DNA of 64,000 nt from Eubacteriales bacterium (GCA_030524745.1 JAUNGC010000002.1:62001-126000); one strand, 5' to 3'. Shown: positions 1 through 8,528, counted from the first letter of the stretch. Notes: generated by a model not told the origin, from the sequence alone. Translations and numbers: made by a program.

Positions 1-1476
1 GCATATGCGGTGAAAGTGGTTTGCTTCGGCTTATCCACCGGGCTGTCCCACTATGCGGCCTATCATATTCTGGAACAGCTTAGATTGCGGGTGGCGGACC
101 GGTTTTTGCATGCGCCGCTGGGGGAGGTGAACGCTCATTCCATCGGGGAGATCAAAAACATCATGGTGGATAAAATCGAGGATATCGAGCCGCCGCTGGC
201 CCATATGATACCGGAAGGTTCGGGACATATTATGCTTCCGCTGGCAAGTATCGTGGCGCTGGCGCTGGTCGATTGGCGCATCGCGCTGGCGTCTTTGGTG
301 ACGGTTCCCTTTTCCGCGGTCTGCATGGCGCTGACCTTTTGGATCAGCGGCAAAAATTTTGACAAATACAATGCGTCCAACGCTTACATGAACAGCGCGA
401 TCGTGGAATATATAGAAGGAATCGAGGTAATCAAGGCGTTTGGGCGAAGCGGCGTTTCCTATGAAAAATATGCGGACGCCATTCATTCTTATAAAACCTT
501 TGTGGTAAAATGGATGACCTCCACCTGGGTGACCATGAAACTGGCTTTCGCCCTGTTTCCGTCAACCCTTCTGGGAACGCTTCCGGTCTGTCTGGCGCTT
601 GGCGCCTCGGGAGCGGTCACCGTAGCGCAGGCGGCGCTGGGCGTCATGCTTTCCATGTCCATGGTCACCTCTCTTGCGAAGCTGGAGGTGTTCTTAAACA
701 GCATAAAAAGCGTGCAGCTTACGGTGGAGGAATTGCAGCAATATCTGGAAATGCCTTCTCTGCCGGAACCGGAAAGGCAGGCGGAGGTGAAAGGATATGA
801 TGTGGAACTTTCAGATGTGAGATTTTCCTATTCCGGGGAGAAGAAGGATGAAGTGCTGCATGGGATCGATCTGAAGCTTCCCCAGGGGAGTTTTGCCGCG
901 CTGGTAGGACCTTCCGGCGGCGGAAAATCCACGGTAGCGAAGCTGATCGCCCGATTCTGGGACGTGTCGGACGGGGAAATCAGAATCGGCGGCGTCAATA
1001 TAAAGGATATGCCTTTGTCCCAGCTTTCGGACATGGTCAGCTTCGTGACCCAGGACAATTTCTTGTTCGGCTGTTCGCTGATGGAAAATATCAGGCTGGG
1101 AAATCCGAAGGCCAGCGATGAAGAGGTATATAAAGCGGCAAAGGCGGCCTGCTGCGAGGAATTTATCGAAAAGCTGCCTTGGGGATATCAGACTCCGGCA
1201 GGGGAGGCGGGAAAGCGTCTTTCCGGAGGAGAAAAACAGCGAATCGCAATCGCCCGCATGATCCTGAAAAACGCGCCGGTCGTGATTCTGGACGAGGCGA
1301 CGGCTTTTACGGATCCGGAGAATGAGGAAAAAATACAACGCAGCATTGCCGCTTTGACGAAAGGAAAAACGCTGCTGGTGATCGCCCACCGCCTGTCCAC
1401 GATCCGGCAGGCTCATATCGGCGCAAAGGATTGGGCTGTTTTGGCGTCAGGAAAGGAGGAGGAGGCTCATGTTTAA
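1..1476 (+). CDS. ABC half-transporter (permease-ATPase), 5'-partial, with C-terminal deletion
   Basis: Fused membrane/ATPase subunit of a heterodimeric type IV ABC system. The frame is open to base 1, so the true start and the first membrane helices lie upstream; the GTG at 10 is internal. The ATPase domain has Walker A GPSGGGKST (coded near 906-932), signature LSGGEKQR, Walker B VVILDEAT followed by AFTDPENE, and an H-loop in IAHRLSTIRQ. After RQA the protein jumps to HIGAKDWAV, whereas the paralogue at 13040-14791 has about 35-40 more residues (ICVLSDGNLEDCGTHEELL and on) before a similar tail, so an in-frame deletion is likely. It overlaps the next gene by 8 bases, so the two are a translationally coupled pair. 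The AFTDPENE / ASVDPENE pairing recalls YbtP/YbtQ and IrtA/IrtB siderophore systems; the substrate is inferred only. Confidence 0.85.
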   Translation, partial: AYAVKVVCFGLSTGLSHYAAYHILEQLRLRVADRFLHAPLGEVNAHSIGEIKNIMVDKIEDIEPPLAHMIPEGSGHIMLPLASIVALALVDWRIALASLVTVPFSAVCMALTFWISGKNFDKYNASNAYMNSAIVEYIEGIEVIKAFGRSGVSYEKYADAIHSYKTFVVKWMTSTWVTMKLAFALFPSTLLGTLPVCLALGASGAVTVAQAALGVMLSMSMVTSLAKLEVFLNSIKSVQLTVEELQQYLEMPSLPEPERQAEVKGYDVELSDVRFSYSGEKKDEVLHGIDLKLPQGSFAALVGPSGGGKSTVAKLIARFWDVSDGEIRIGGVNIKDMPLSQLSDMVSFVTQDNFLFGCSLMENIRLGNPKASDEEVYKAAKAACCEEFIEKLPWGYQTPAGEAGKRLSGGEKQRIAIARMILKNAPVVILDEATAFTDPENEEKIQRSIAALTKGKTLLVIAHRLSTIRQAHIGAKDWAVLASGKEEEAHV

Positions 1477-3220
1477 GACGGTTCGGCGCATCATAAGCTG
1501 GTGCGGGGATTTTAAGGGAAAGCTGTATACCGGTTTTGTGTTTTCCTTTTTTTCCACCTGGTTTGCGGCTATGCCCGTGATGGTGGCAGCCTATACCATA
1601 GGGATGTTGATGGAGGATGCAAGGGGCAACGAGGTCTTTGATCCGAAGTGGATCGGTTTGAGTCTGGGAATCATTGCGATTTTTGTGTTTCTGCGGTTTT
1701 TATTTGATTATATGCGGGCGAAGTTTCAGGAAACCATCAGCTATGAACTGGCGGCGAGAGACCGTCTTGCGGTGGGCGACGCGCTCAAACGGGTTTCGCT
1801 GGGCTATTTTCAGCAGGTGAATACGGGAAATATTTTAAACAGCGTCACGACGGGACTGAATACCCTGGAAACGATGGGGATGCGCATGATCGATAACTTT
1901 GTGGGCGGCTATTTGAACTTTCTTTGCATTTTTCTGTGTCTGCTGTTTTTTGCCCCCGGCGTTTCTCTGATCGCGCTGGCGGGAGGCGGGCTGTCCTTTT
2001 TATTTCTTTTGCTCGTATCAAAACACAGCGCGCAGAATGCACCGAGAGCGGCGAAGGCGGGGCAGGATCTGGCGGGCGCAACTCTGGAGTATGCGAGAGG
2101 GCTTCCCGTGGTAAAATCCTTCGGACAGGGAGGCGCGTCCATGGCGGCGATGTCCAAAGCCTGCCGGGAAAGCCGTGATATCTGCCTGAAAATCGAGTGG
2201 GGCTATACGCCTGCGAACTGTATGCACCTGCTGGCTCTCAAAACGGCGTCGGTGGCGCTGGCCGGAGCATCCTGTTATCTGGGACTTACCGGCAGGATGA
2301 GCCTGCCCTTTATGCTCCTGTTCTGCTTCTTTTCCTTCAGCATTTTCGCGGGATTGGAGCCGATCAGCGACAGCGCCCATGTGCTGGGCGTGATTAACAA
2401 TGCCATGGATCAACTGGATGCGTTAAAGGCCGGAAATTTCATCGATAAAGACGGAAAGGAAATTGCGCTGTCACATTATGATATCGAGTTTGAAAATGTC
2501 AGCTTCGGTTATGATTCCAGGAAGGTATTGAAGAATGTGAGTTTTACCATTTCGGAAAAAACCTCCACCGCAATCGTGGGGCCTTCCGGCAGCGGTAAGA
2601 CTACCATTTGCAGCCTGATCGCCCGGTTTTATGATGCGCAGGAGGGAACAATCCGGATCGGCGGTCATGATGTGCGGGAATTTACCTGTGACAGTCTGCT
2701 TTCCAATATTTCCATGGTTTTCCAGAATGTATATCTCTTTCACGACACCATCCGGAACAACATTTGTTTCGGAAAGCCGGGCGCTACGGAAGAGGAGATG
2801 ATTGCGGCGGCGAAAAAGGCCTGCTGTCATGAATTCATTACGGCGCTGCCCGACGGTTATGATACGGTGGTAGGAGAGGGTGGTTCCACTCTTTCCGGCG
2901 GTGAAAAGCAGAGAATCAGCATTGCCCGGGCGATTTTGAAGGATGCGCCCATCATCATTCTGGACGAGGCGACCGCGAGCGTCGATCCGGAGAATGAACA
3001 TCTGATTCAGACGGCAATCTCCGAACTGACAAAGGGCAAGACGATCATTACCATTGCCCACAGACTCGCCACGATTGAAAACGCGGATCAGATTCTGGTG
3101 GTGGATGAAGGAAAAATCGCGCAGCGCGGCACACACGACGAACTGGTGAAAGTAAAAGGCAGATACCAAAGCTTTGTGGAAATGCGGCGGCGCGCCGAAG
3201 GCTGGAAGATCAAGGCCTGA
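1469..3220 (+). CDS. ABC half-transporter (permease-ATPase), partner subunit
   Basis: Full-length 583-residue half-transporter: an N-terminal six-helix membrane domain (about residues 1-310) and a C-terminal ATPase domain. Visible motifs are Walker A GPSGSGKTT, Q-loop MVFQNVYLFHDT, signature LSGGEKQR, Walker B IIILDEATASVDPENE and H-loop IAHRLAT. The ATG lies inside the end of the upstream gene, behind a purine-rich AAGGAGGAGG site, so the two are coupled and should form a heterodimer. It is related to the second pair at 11292-14791. Iron or siderophore traffic is an inference from neighbouring iron genes and YbtQ/IrtB-like motifs; drug export cannot be excluded. Confidence 0.9.
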   Translation: MFKTVRRIISWCGDFKGKLYTGFVFSFFSTWFAAMPVMVAAYTIGMLMEDARGNEVFDPKWIGLSLGIIAIFVFLRFLFDYMRAKFQETISYELAARDRLAVGDALKRVSLGYFQQVNTGNILNSVTTGLNTLETMGMRMIDNFVGGYLNFLCIFLCLLFFAPGVSLIALAGGGLSFLFLLLVSKHSAQNAPRAAKAGQDLAGATLEYARGLPVVKSFGQGGASMAAMSKACRESRDICLKIEWGYTPANCMHLLALKTASVALAGASCYLGLTGRMSLPFMLLFCFFSFSIFAGLEPISDSAHVLGVINNAMDQLDALKAGNFIDKDGKEIALSHYDIEFENVSFGYDSRKVLKNVSFTISEKTSTAIVGPSGSGKTTICSLIARFYDAQEGTIRIGGHDVREFTCDSLLSNISMVFQNVYLFHDTIRNNICFGKPGATEEEMIAAAKKACCHEFITALPDGYDTVVGEGGSTLSGGEKQRISIARAILKDAPIIILDEATASVDPENEHLIQTAISELTKGKTIITIAHRLATIENADQILVVDEGKIAQRGTHDELVKVKGRYQSFVEMRRRAEGWKIKA

Positions 3221-3223
3221 CAG

Positions 3224-3247
3224 ACGGCGGTTATCGTTCGCCGTTTT
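3224..3247 (+). terminator. intrinsic terminator after the first ABC pair
   Basis: Stem ACGGCG / CGCCGT with a 9-base loop, followed by TTTT, 4 bases after the ABC stop codon. Confidence 0.6.
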
Positions 3248-3289
3248 GCAGGCGGTTATCTTCCTGCGCTTCGTTCGGTCCGGGAGCGT

Positions 3290-4177
3290 TTAAAGGGATA
3301 TTTCATCCACACAGACCGGTTCTCCCAGAATTTCCCGGGAAGCGAACAGGGACAGATCGTCCCGCGCTGCGATGCTCCATTTGACCAGCGCCAGGCAGCG
3401 GTTTTCGATTTCGATGCCCGTGATGCCGGAAGGATGGATGCAGCTTCCGGTGTTCAGATAGGGAGAAGCAGGCGTTCCCGCCATCGGATGATGCGTGTGG
3501 CCGGAAATCAGGATATGGTGATTTTCTTTTGCCCAGGCGGACAGAATTTCTTCCGATTGTTTCTTTTTCTTATTGTTTTTGGCGGCGCTGGTGGGATCGG
3601 GGACGCCGATGCTTTCCAGCGCTTTCCAGACATAGCGGACGAGGAAGCGGGACAGGGGCCAGAAGGTGCTGTTGAGCGGATCCGCCTGATGTCCGTGGAT
3701 CAGATAGATATCCTTTTTCCGCATGGAATCCTGCAGAATGATGGCGGGATAAAATACGATATCCGGAAACAGGGGGCGCTCGCACATGGCATGTTCACAG
3801 TAATAGGAATGAAAATGTTTTTCCATAAACGCCGGGTTTTTCTTGACGATATCATGGTTTCCATAGATTCCGAAGAAACGCCCGGCTGCATAAAATTTCG
3901 CCATCATATCAAAACTGTGGCGGTGCATTTCTTTGATTTTCTGAATCGAACGATTTTCCCAGAGTTCATCTCCGTCGCCTAACTCCAGGTAAGTAAATCC
4001 CCTGTTAAAATAGTAATGCAGAGCCGCCAGATACAGATATTCGTTTTTTAAAAAATTGTCGTTTGCATTGCCGGTTCCCCGATGACAGTCGCCAAGCAGA
4101 ATGTACCTGGAACGATCGTCCAGAGGGAGTTTCAGCGCCTGATCGAAGGCTTCGGAAATGCGGGATGCGAAACTCAT
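3290..4177 (-). CDS. calcineurin-like metallophosphoesterase
   Basis: 295-residue cytosolic phosphoesterase. Metal-binding motifs of the calcineurin-like fold appear in order: GDCHRG, a GD-containing segment LELGDGDELWENR, YGNHD, LIHGHQ and SGHTHHP. The substrate is not evident. The frame is open further upstream, but the ATG at 4177 is chosen because it overlaps the stop of the upstream DUF4474 gene as ATGA (coupling) and gives the natural N-terminus MSFASRISEAF. It forms a two-gene minus-strand unit with that gene. Confidence 0.85.
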   Translation of the reverse strand: MSFASRISEAFDQALKLPLDDRSRYILLGDCHRGTGNANDNFLKNEYLYLAALHYYFNRGFTYLELGDGDELWENRSIQKIKEMHRHSFDMMAKFYAAGRFFGIYGNHDIVKKNPAFMEKHFHSYYCEHAMCERPLFPDIVFYPAIILQDSMRKKDIYLIHGHQADPLNSTFWPLSRFLVRYVWKALESIGVPDPTSAAKNNKKKKQSEEILSAWAKENHHILISGHTHHPMAGTPASPYLNTGSCIHPSGITGIEIENRCLALVKWSIAARDDLSLFASREILGEPVCVDEISL

Positions 4178-5052
4178 CGTCTCGGAATCCTTTTTAAGCG
4201 CAGCATGCGGCGGAATGCGGCGGGCAGATAAAAATACAGATATAAAATCCGGTCCAGGTTGCAGGAGTAGGGACGGGTGATCCGGCAATAAAGATGGCAG
4301 AAGAGGCGGTTTAGCAAACCGGCCCACCAGATCAGAAAGCGGCAGGTTTTGGGCTGCATGGTTTTGGGCGCGGTATAGCTGAACGATACCGTCAGGCCGC
4401 AGACGTTTAATTCGCATCTTTCATAGCCCGCTTTGCGCATGCCTTCCAGAAAGCTTTGCAGCATGCAGCAGTTGGGAAAGGTGAGGGAGCAGTTCATCCG
4501 CAGATCCTGCGGCTTTGAGAAACGGCCCATGCAAAAGCCCGTCAGCCACCAATGCCGCTGTCTGACCAAAAACAGTCTTTCCTTCCGGCAATAAAGTTCC
4601 ATGGACATGGGAAGAAGTTCCGTGTCGGAAATGCTGTGAAATAAAGTTGTGGAAAATTTCTCCGGGGGAATGATGCCGTCGGCTCGGTAGACGCCGATTT
4701 CGGCCCCTGTATTGATTCCGTATTGTCCTTTCCAGAATTCAATCAGCCAGGTCTGATTCTGACAGGAAAAAAAGACAGGCTCGCTGTCAAAAATCATGTG
4801 AAACCGGGGCGCCGATTTGTCAAACAGAGCGCAATAACCAAACTGCCGTTGCCAGGCGTCCCGCGTGGAGGTCATGATATCCTCGCATTCCAGATAAGAA
4901 AAACCGAAGGGCTGCGCCAGTTCGTTTAAAAGCCGGGTTTTTTCACAGGTATTCATACAGCAGAGTTTGTGCCGGATCTGTTTTTGACGGCGGTGGTTGA
5001 GAAAGAAAAAAATGATGCACAGAAGCAGAAAAAATCCGCATAGAAAGTACAT
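4174..5052 (-). CDS. DUF4474 domain protein, N-terminal membrane anchor
   Basis: 292 residues. An N-terminal hydrophobic helix (about residues 2-18, FLCGFFLLLCIIFFFL) anchors it in the membrane. The body has the DUF4474 signature: FGYCALFDKSAP, FDSEPVFF and WLIEFWKGQYGINTGAEIG. Cysteine and aromatic residues are frequent in the C-terminal part. DUF4474 has no settled function. The downstream metallophosphoesterase starts inside its stop codon, so the two probably work together at the membrane face. Confidence 0.75.
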   Translation of the reverse strand: MYFLCGFFLLLCIIFFFLNHRRQKQIRHKLCCMNTCEKTRLLNELAQPFGFSYLECEDIMTSTRDAWQRQFGYCALFDKSAPRFHMIFDSEPVFFSCQNQTWLIEFWKGQYGINTGAEIGVYRADGIIPPEKFSTTLFHSISDTELLPMSMELYCRKERLFLVRQRHWWLTGFCMGRFSKPQDLRMNCSLTFPNCCMLQSFLEGMRKAGYERCELNVCGLTVSFSYTAPKTMQPKTCRFLIWWAGLLNRLFCHLYCRITRPYSCNLDRILYLYFYLPAAFRRMLRLKRIPRR

Positions 5053-5117
5053 AAAAGGGTCCTCTTTTGGGGGTTTGTTTACAATATGCGGATAGAGGTT
5101 TGACTGTTACGATTCTT

Positions 5118-5157
5118 CATCGGAAAGCCGGCGTCTGAAATTACCGGCTTCCCGATG
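5118..5157 (-). terminator. strong hairpin downstream of the BASS transporter gene
   Basis: 14-bp arms CATCGGGAAGCCGG / CCGGCTTTCCGATG with one mismatch, around a 12-base loop, 9 bases beyond the transporter stop on the minus strand. The following sequence is only weakly U-rich. Confidence 0.5.
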
Positions 5158-5165
5158 AGAAAGAT

Positions 5166-6113
5166 TTATTTCTCGTCTTTTGGGGTCCAGCGGTTATAGA
5201 TATTGGCCAGTATTGCGCCGGAAATATTGTGCCATACGGAGAATACGGCGCCGGGAACGGTGGCCATGGCCAGATCCGGGAATGCGGTTCCGGCCAGAGA
5301 TGTGGCAAGACCGGAATTCTGCATTCCGATTTCGATGGAGATCGCTTTGGTTTTAGGCGTATTCATATGCAGCAGCTTTCCGATGCCGAAACCGCAGGCA
5401 TAGCCAAGCAGGTTGTGAAGAATTACCACGAGGAATACGATTGCTCCGGTGGTCATGATTTTTTCGGCGTTGTGGGATACGACGGCGGCAACGATCAGAC
5501 AGATGGCGATAACGGAAACGGAAGGCAGGACTTTTACCAGCTTCTGCGTAAATTTCCCCCAAATGCGGTTGATGATAAATCCAAGCGCGATCGGGATGAT
5601 TACGACCTTGATGATGGAGAGAAACATGCTCACAGGATCGACCGTGACTGTCGTCCGCAGCAGAAGATAGGTGATGGCCGGCGTCAGAAACGGAGCAAGA
5701 AGCGTATTTACGCTGGTCATGCCCACGGAGAGGGCGACGTCGCCTTTGGAAAGATAAGTAATCACGTTGCTGGAGGTGCCGCCGGGGCAGGTTCCCACCA
5801 AAACCACGCCGGCAAGAAGCGCGGGATCAAGTTGGAATACGCTGCCCAATATCCATGCCAGCAGGGGCATTACGGTGAATTGAGCGATGCAGCCGATGAT
5901 AATATCCTTCGGACGGGTAAAGACCAGCTTAAAGTCCTCCAGCTTTAAGGTCAGGCCCATGCCGAACATGACGATCATCAGCAGATAGTTGACCCAGGAG
6001 GTCTGAATCCACAGGCAGGTGCGGGGCGCAAATAAGGCCAGCGCGGCGACTGCCAGAACAATAAATGCCATGTACTTTCCGAAAAAGTCACTGATTTTTT
6101 CCAAATGTTTCAT
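5166..6113 (-). CDS. bile acid:sodium symporter (BASS) family transporter
   Basis: 315-residue membrane protein with about nine or ten hydrophobic helices. It shows BASS/SBF-family features: the glycine-rich MFGMGLTLKLEDF segment, VLVGTCPGGTSSNVITYLSKGD, and IEIGMQNSGLATSLA, the two latter being the crossover regions that bind sodium. Members move bile acids, pantoate/ketopantoate and other organic anions; the substrate here is unknown. The ATG at 6113 follows an AGGAGG site. Expression is almost certainly controlled by the T-box leader just upstream, which ties the gene to the charging of one tRNA and so to amino-acid or related keto-acid supply. Confidence 0.88.
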   Translation of the reverse strand: MKHLEKISDFFGKYMAFIVLAVAALALFAPRTCLWIQTSWVNYLLMIVMFGMGLTLKLEDFKLVFTRPKDIIIGCIAQFTVMPLLAWILGSVFQLDPALLAGVVLVGTCPGGTSSNVITYLSKGDVALSVGMTSVNTLLAPFLTPAITYLLLRTTVTVDPVSMFLSIIKVVIIPIALGFIINRIWGKFTQKLVKVLPSVSVIAICLIVAAVVSHNAEKIMTTGAIVFLVVILHNLLGYACGFGIGKLLHMNTPKTKAISIEIGMQNSGLATSLAGTAFPDLAMATVPGAVFSVWHNISGAILANIYNRWTPKDEK

Positions 6114-6144
6114 TTTGATTTTCCTCCTTTATGGTGATAAAAAT

Positions 6145-6420
6145 AAAAAAACCTCTGTCTCCATTAAGAGACAAAGGTTATTTTCCTCTGCGGTACCACT
6201 CTTCTTGCCGGCGTTGGCCGGCCGCTCAGTCACATATCAGTCAATATGGGATAAAATAACGGTTATCAGCCGCCCGGACTTACTAAACAGCGTCGTTTAG
6301 CCCGGGTGCTCAGGGGTGATTTTCACAGGATAATCCGATTGCCTCGCACCGGCCGGCAACTCTCTGAAACTTCATATTCCTCTTACTTTTCCCCGTCAAA
6401 GCGGTGTCTTTTTCTGTTCG
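6145..6420 (-). promoter_or_regulatory. T-box riboswitch leader of the BASS transporter gene
   Basis: On the minus strand the leader has the 5' GACGGGGAAAAGUA element (Stem I, AGUA of the specifier loop; about 6380-6395), AGAGAG at the Stem I apex, a perfect CUAAAC / GUUUAG hairpin with an outer CCGGG stem (6283-6306), the T-box core AGUGGUACCGC (6190-6200) and a terminator with arms AACCUUUGUCUC / GGAGACAGAGGUU plus seven U (6144-6179). The tRNA-binding bulge reads UGGU, which fits an A discriminator base. I cannot fix the specifier codon; the loop region reads UGAGCACC. It fills the gene-free stretch 6114-6498. Confidence 0.92.
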
Positions 6421-6426
6421 TTCTGT

Positions 6427-6455
6427 ACTTTAGCACTGTCCGTAAGGTTTGTCAA
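6427..6455 (-). promoter_or_regulatory. promoter of the T-box transcript
   Basis: On the minus strand TTGACA (6455-6450), a 17-base spacer, then TAAAGT (6432-6427), just upstream of the T-box leader. Confidence 0.7.
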
Positions 6456-6498
6456 TAAAATTTATCATTTTTTTTCATGTATCAATTTATCATTTTTT

Positions 6499-7122
6499 TC
6501 AGGTATCAATCTGAAAATGACAGTGTTCCGCAATATGATAATAAGAAAAATAGCGGTTTTCTAGCGGAATCCATTTGTTCCGGAACATTGGCAGGCGTTC
6601 GTCGCCGTTGCGCAGCCGAATGCGTCTGAGTTGCTCTTCGCCGGTTGTCCGGAAAAAGAACGACAGATCATAGAGCGGCCTGAATTCAGGGCGCATGCAG
6701 TAACAGCCTTCAATGATGAGCAAAGGCTTACCGCTGGTATGGCATAAGTCAGGAGCAAAGGTCCCGTCAGCGCATACAAACCGGTCCCAATGCAGTACGG
6801 GCCAGCCGGCTTCTTTGACGAAAGCAGGCCGATTGTTCGTATCCGGAACGCGTGCGGCCAGAAGCGGCCGGGCGATCTGGGTGCGGAAACGCTCATAATG
6901 AACGTTTCCGCCGGGTTCCTCATAACGCATGGGTGTGCGCAGGGCGGGCGGAAGAAAAAAGTCGTCCATATGGATCAGATCTGCCTGCAAATCGGCGGCC
7001 AGGCGGCAGGCCAGCGTGGTTTTCCCGGAGGCACAGCAGCCGTCGATGGCAACGATGAGTCTGGAATTATCCTGCAGGTTATCAATGACGTTCTTTTTTA
7101 ATGTTTCATAGGAATCTTTCAT
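6499..7122 (-). CDS. uridine kinase-like P-loop kinase
   Basis: 207 residues. Walker A is GCCASGKTT (about residues 28-36), with a DDFFLP motif and YEEPGGNVHYERF typical of the uridine kinase / phosphoribulokinase-like family, and IIEGCYC as the Walker B region. It lies 21 bases downstream of an ECF S component on the same strand. A likely reading is that the kinase phosphorylates, and so traps, the vitamin or nucleoside-like compound brought in by that transporter. This is inferred from position; the substrate is not shown by the sequence. Confidence 0.75.
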   Translation of the reverse strand: MKDSYETLKKNVIDNLQDNSRLIVAIDGCCASGKTTLACRLAADLQADLIHMDDFFLPPALRTPMRYEEPGGNVHYERFRTQIARPLLAARVPDTNNRPAFVKEAGWPVLHWDRFVCADGTFAPDLCHTSGKPLLIIEGCYCMRPEFRPLYDLSFFFRTTGEEQLRRIRLRNGDERLPMFRNKWIPLENRYFSYYHIAEHCHFQIDT

Positions 7123-7143
7123 GACAGTCTCCGGCTGCAGCGG

Positions 7144-7668
7144 TCAGGTTTCGATCAGTCCGGTTTTCTTCAATGCGATCACAATCGGCGGAATGATGAT
7201 AAGCTGCAGAAGAATGCCCGGAATGGCATTGGTAAAGGCGCTGGCCATAAAGATTGCGAGCGTAAAGGGATTTCCCAGCAGGGAGTTAAGTACAAACGCG
7301 ACGACGCCCCAGACCGCCCGTCCGCCGAGCATAGCGCCGATCAGGGAAACATACGCATATACGGGTTTAGCCGGCAGCTTCCGGTACAGAAGACCGGTCA
7401 AAAAGCCGTATGCCGCCAGTTCAAAGGCCATGGCAACGGCAGTGGGCATGAGCGGCGGCATGCCGAAAAGCAGGCTGCGCAGGATGGGGGCGATCAGTCC
7501 TGTCAGAAGTCCGTAAAAAGGACCTGCCACAAAGCCGCAGACCAGCACCGGCAGATGCATGGGCAGCAGCAGATTGCCAATGCTGGGAATTTGGCCGGTG
7601 ATCATGGGCAGAATCAGGGCTAAAGCCAGACAGACGCCGGAGGTTACAAGTTTTTTCGTGTTTTTCAT
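7144..7668 (-). CDS. ECF transporter S component (substrate-binding membrane subunit)
   Basis: 174 residues and about five or six hydrophobic helices, in the size range of ECF S components. The N-terminal stretch (LALALILPMITG, then LLLPMHLPVLVCGF) and the LLTGLIAPILRSLL helix resemble the PF12822-type group that includes pantothenate and pyridoxine S subunits. The start is set at the ATG at 7668, preceded by AAAGGAG; the open frame extends further but lacks a site there. No ECF ATPases or T subunit are present, so it probably uses a shared module elsewhere. The kinase gene follows. Confidence 0.72.
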   Translation of the reverse strand: MKNTKKLVTSGVCLALALILPMITGQIPSIGNLLLPMHLPVLVCGFVAGPFYGLLTGLIAPILRSLLFGMPPLMPTAVAMAFELAAYGFLTGLLYRKLPAKPVYAYVSLIGAMLGGRAVWGVVAFVLNSLLGNPFTLAIFMASAFTNAIPGILLQLIIIPPIVIALKKTGLIET

Positions 7669-7739
7669 GTGGATACTCCTTTCCGTTTTGCGCGCGGGGC
7701 CTGACCAGATAGAGCAGGTCAAAGGCACACCTGTCGCAT

Positions 7740-7780
7740 AAAAAAAATACAGCCTCTTTGCGTTCTGCAAAAAAACTGTA
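7740..7780 (-). terminator. intrinsic terminator 70 bases upstream of the ECF S gene
   Basis: On the minus strand UACAG-UUUU-UUUGC pairs with GCAAA-GAGG-CUGUA (14 pairs, some G-U) around AGAAC, followed by eight U (7747-7740). It may end the DUF3842 transcript or be the off-switch of a leader for the ECF S gene. Confidence 0.75.
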
Positions 7781-7892
7781 TACTTTCTAAGAATACATTC
7801 ATAAAAATGATGGGGATATGTTCCTATACCGGACGGTATTTCCGATGGAAGCGCTTCTGCGTTTCCTCTGTTGACTTCATGTCAAAAATACT

Positions 7893-8306
7893 CTAATTGT
7901 TTTTTTCCAATTTGTCAAGTTCCTCCAGCACATTTTTTATCAGGGCGCCGGTATTTAAATTCTGGACGCCTGCAATAATGTTGCTGCAATGATTGATCGG
8001 CAGCAGGATTCTGGACGCGGAACTTTGGCCGATGGCGACTGCCATGGCAGGGGTTATTTCTCCGTACATGGAATCGGCGATGACAATTCCCACGGGTCCG
8101 ATAATATAGTCCGCTTTCCGGCAGCCTGTAATGACTGCGTTTTCGCCGGTGGCGCAATGGTCTGCGCCTGCCTTTAACATGGCGGAGGTGGCGATGCTGT
8201 TGGTTCCAACCGCTGTGATTTCGCAGTCCGGACGGTTTTTTTTGAGCATGGAAACGAGCTGCTTTCCGATGCCGCCGCCCTGTGCGTCTACTACTAAAAT
8301 CTGCAT
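7893..8306 (-). CDS. DUF3842 family protein
   Basis: 137 residues. A Rossmann-like start MQILVVDAQGGGIGKQLV with a glycine-rich loop, then VGTNSIATSAMLKAGAD and GPVGIVIADSMYGEITPAMA, matches the DUF3842 family of clostridia. The family has no assigned reaction; the glycine loop suggests nucleotide binding. AAGGAG lies 10 bases before the ATG. It appears to be a single-gene unit. Confidence 0.8.
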   Translation of the reverse strand: MQILVVDAQGGGIGKQLVSMLKKNRPDCEITAVGTNSIATSAMLKAGADHCATGENAVITGCRKADYIIGPVGIVIADSMYGEITPAMAVAIGQSSASRILLPINHCSNIIAGVQNLNTGALIKNVLEELDKLEKNN

Positions 8307-8474
8307 GAAAAGAATTCTCCTTTTGTCGGTTTGAATGGCTGTATGGTATATGAGATTATACTGTTTCCGGAAAGGAAAATCAATACATCCAAACGGAAAA
8401 ATCAGGCGGCGTAACTCTGTGTCAAAACGGATTCAAAATACCCAAACGGAGTAGAAAGGAAATGGTGGATATGA

Positions 8475-8503
8475 TATGATTAGTTAGTTAGAAAAGACTA
8501 ACT
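8475..8503 (+). promoter_or_regulatory. AGTTAG-N6-CTAACT box at the araC-type promoter
   Basis: A perfect 18-bp palindrome AGTTAG AAAAGA CTAACT lies at 8486-8503, 5 bases after a -10-like TATGAT (8475-8480; the -35 is weak). It sits 25 bases upstream of the AraC-type start codon. The same box occurs at 14811, 15694, 18680 and 28016. Confidence 0.7.
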
Positions 8504-8528
8504 GAAATGAGGAAGGGCGAAGAGGAAA

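Noticed and set aside
7681..7740. A CCUUUGACCUG...CUGG string that recalls part of a TPP riboswitch
   Set aside because: The other conserved TPP segments (CUGAGA, the 3' GCGUAGGG part) are missing and the piece lies after the terminator, next to the start codon.
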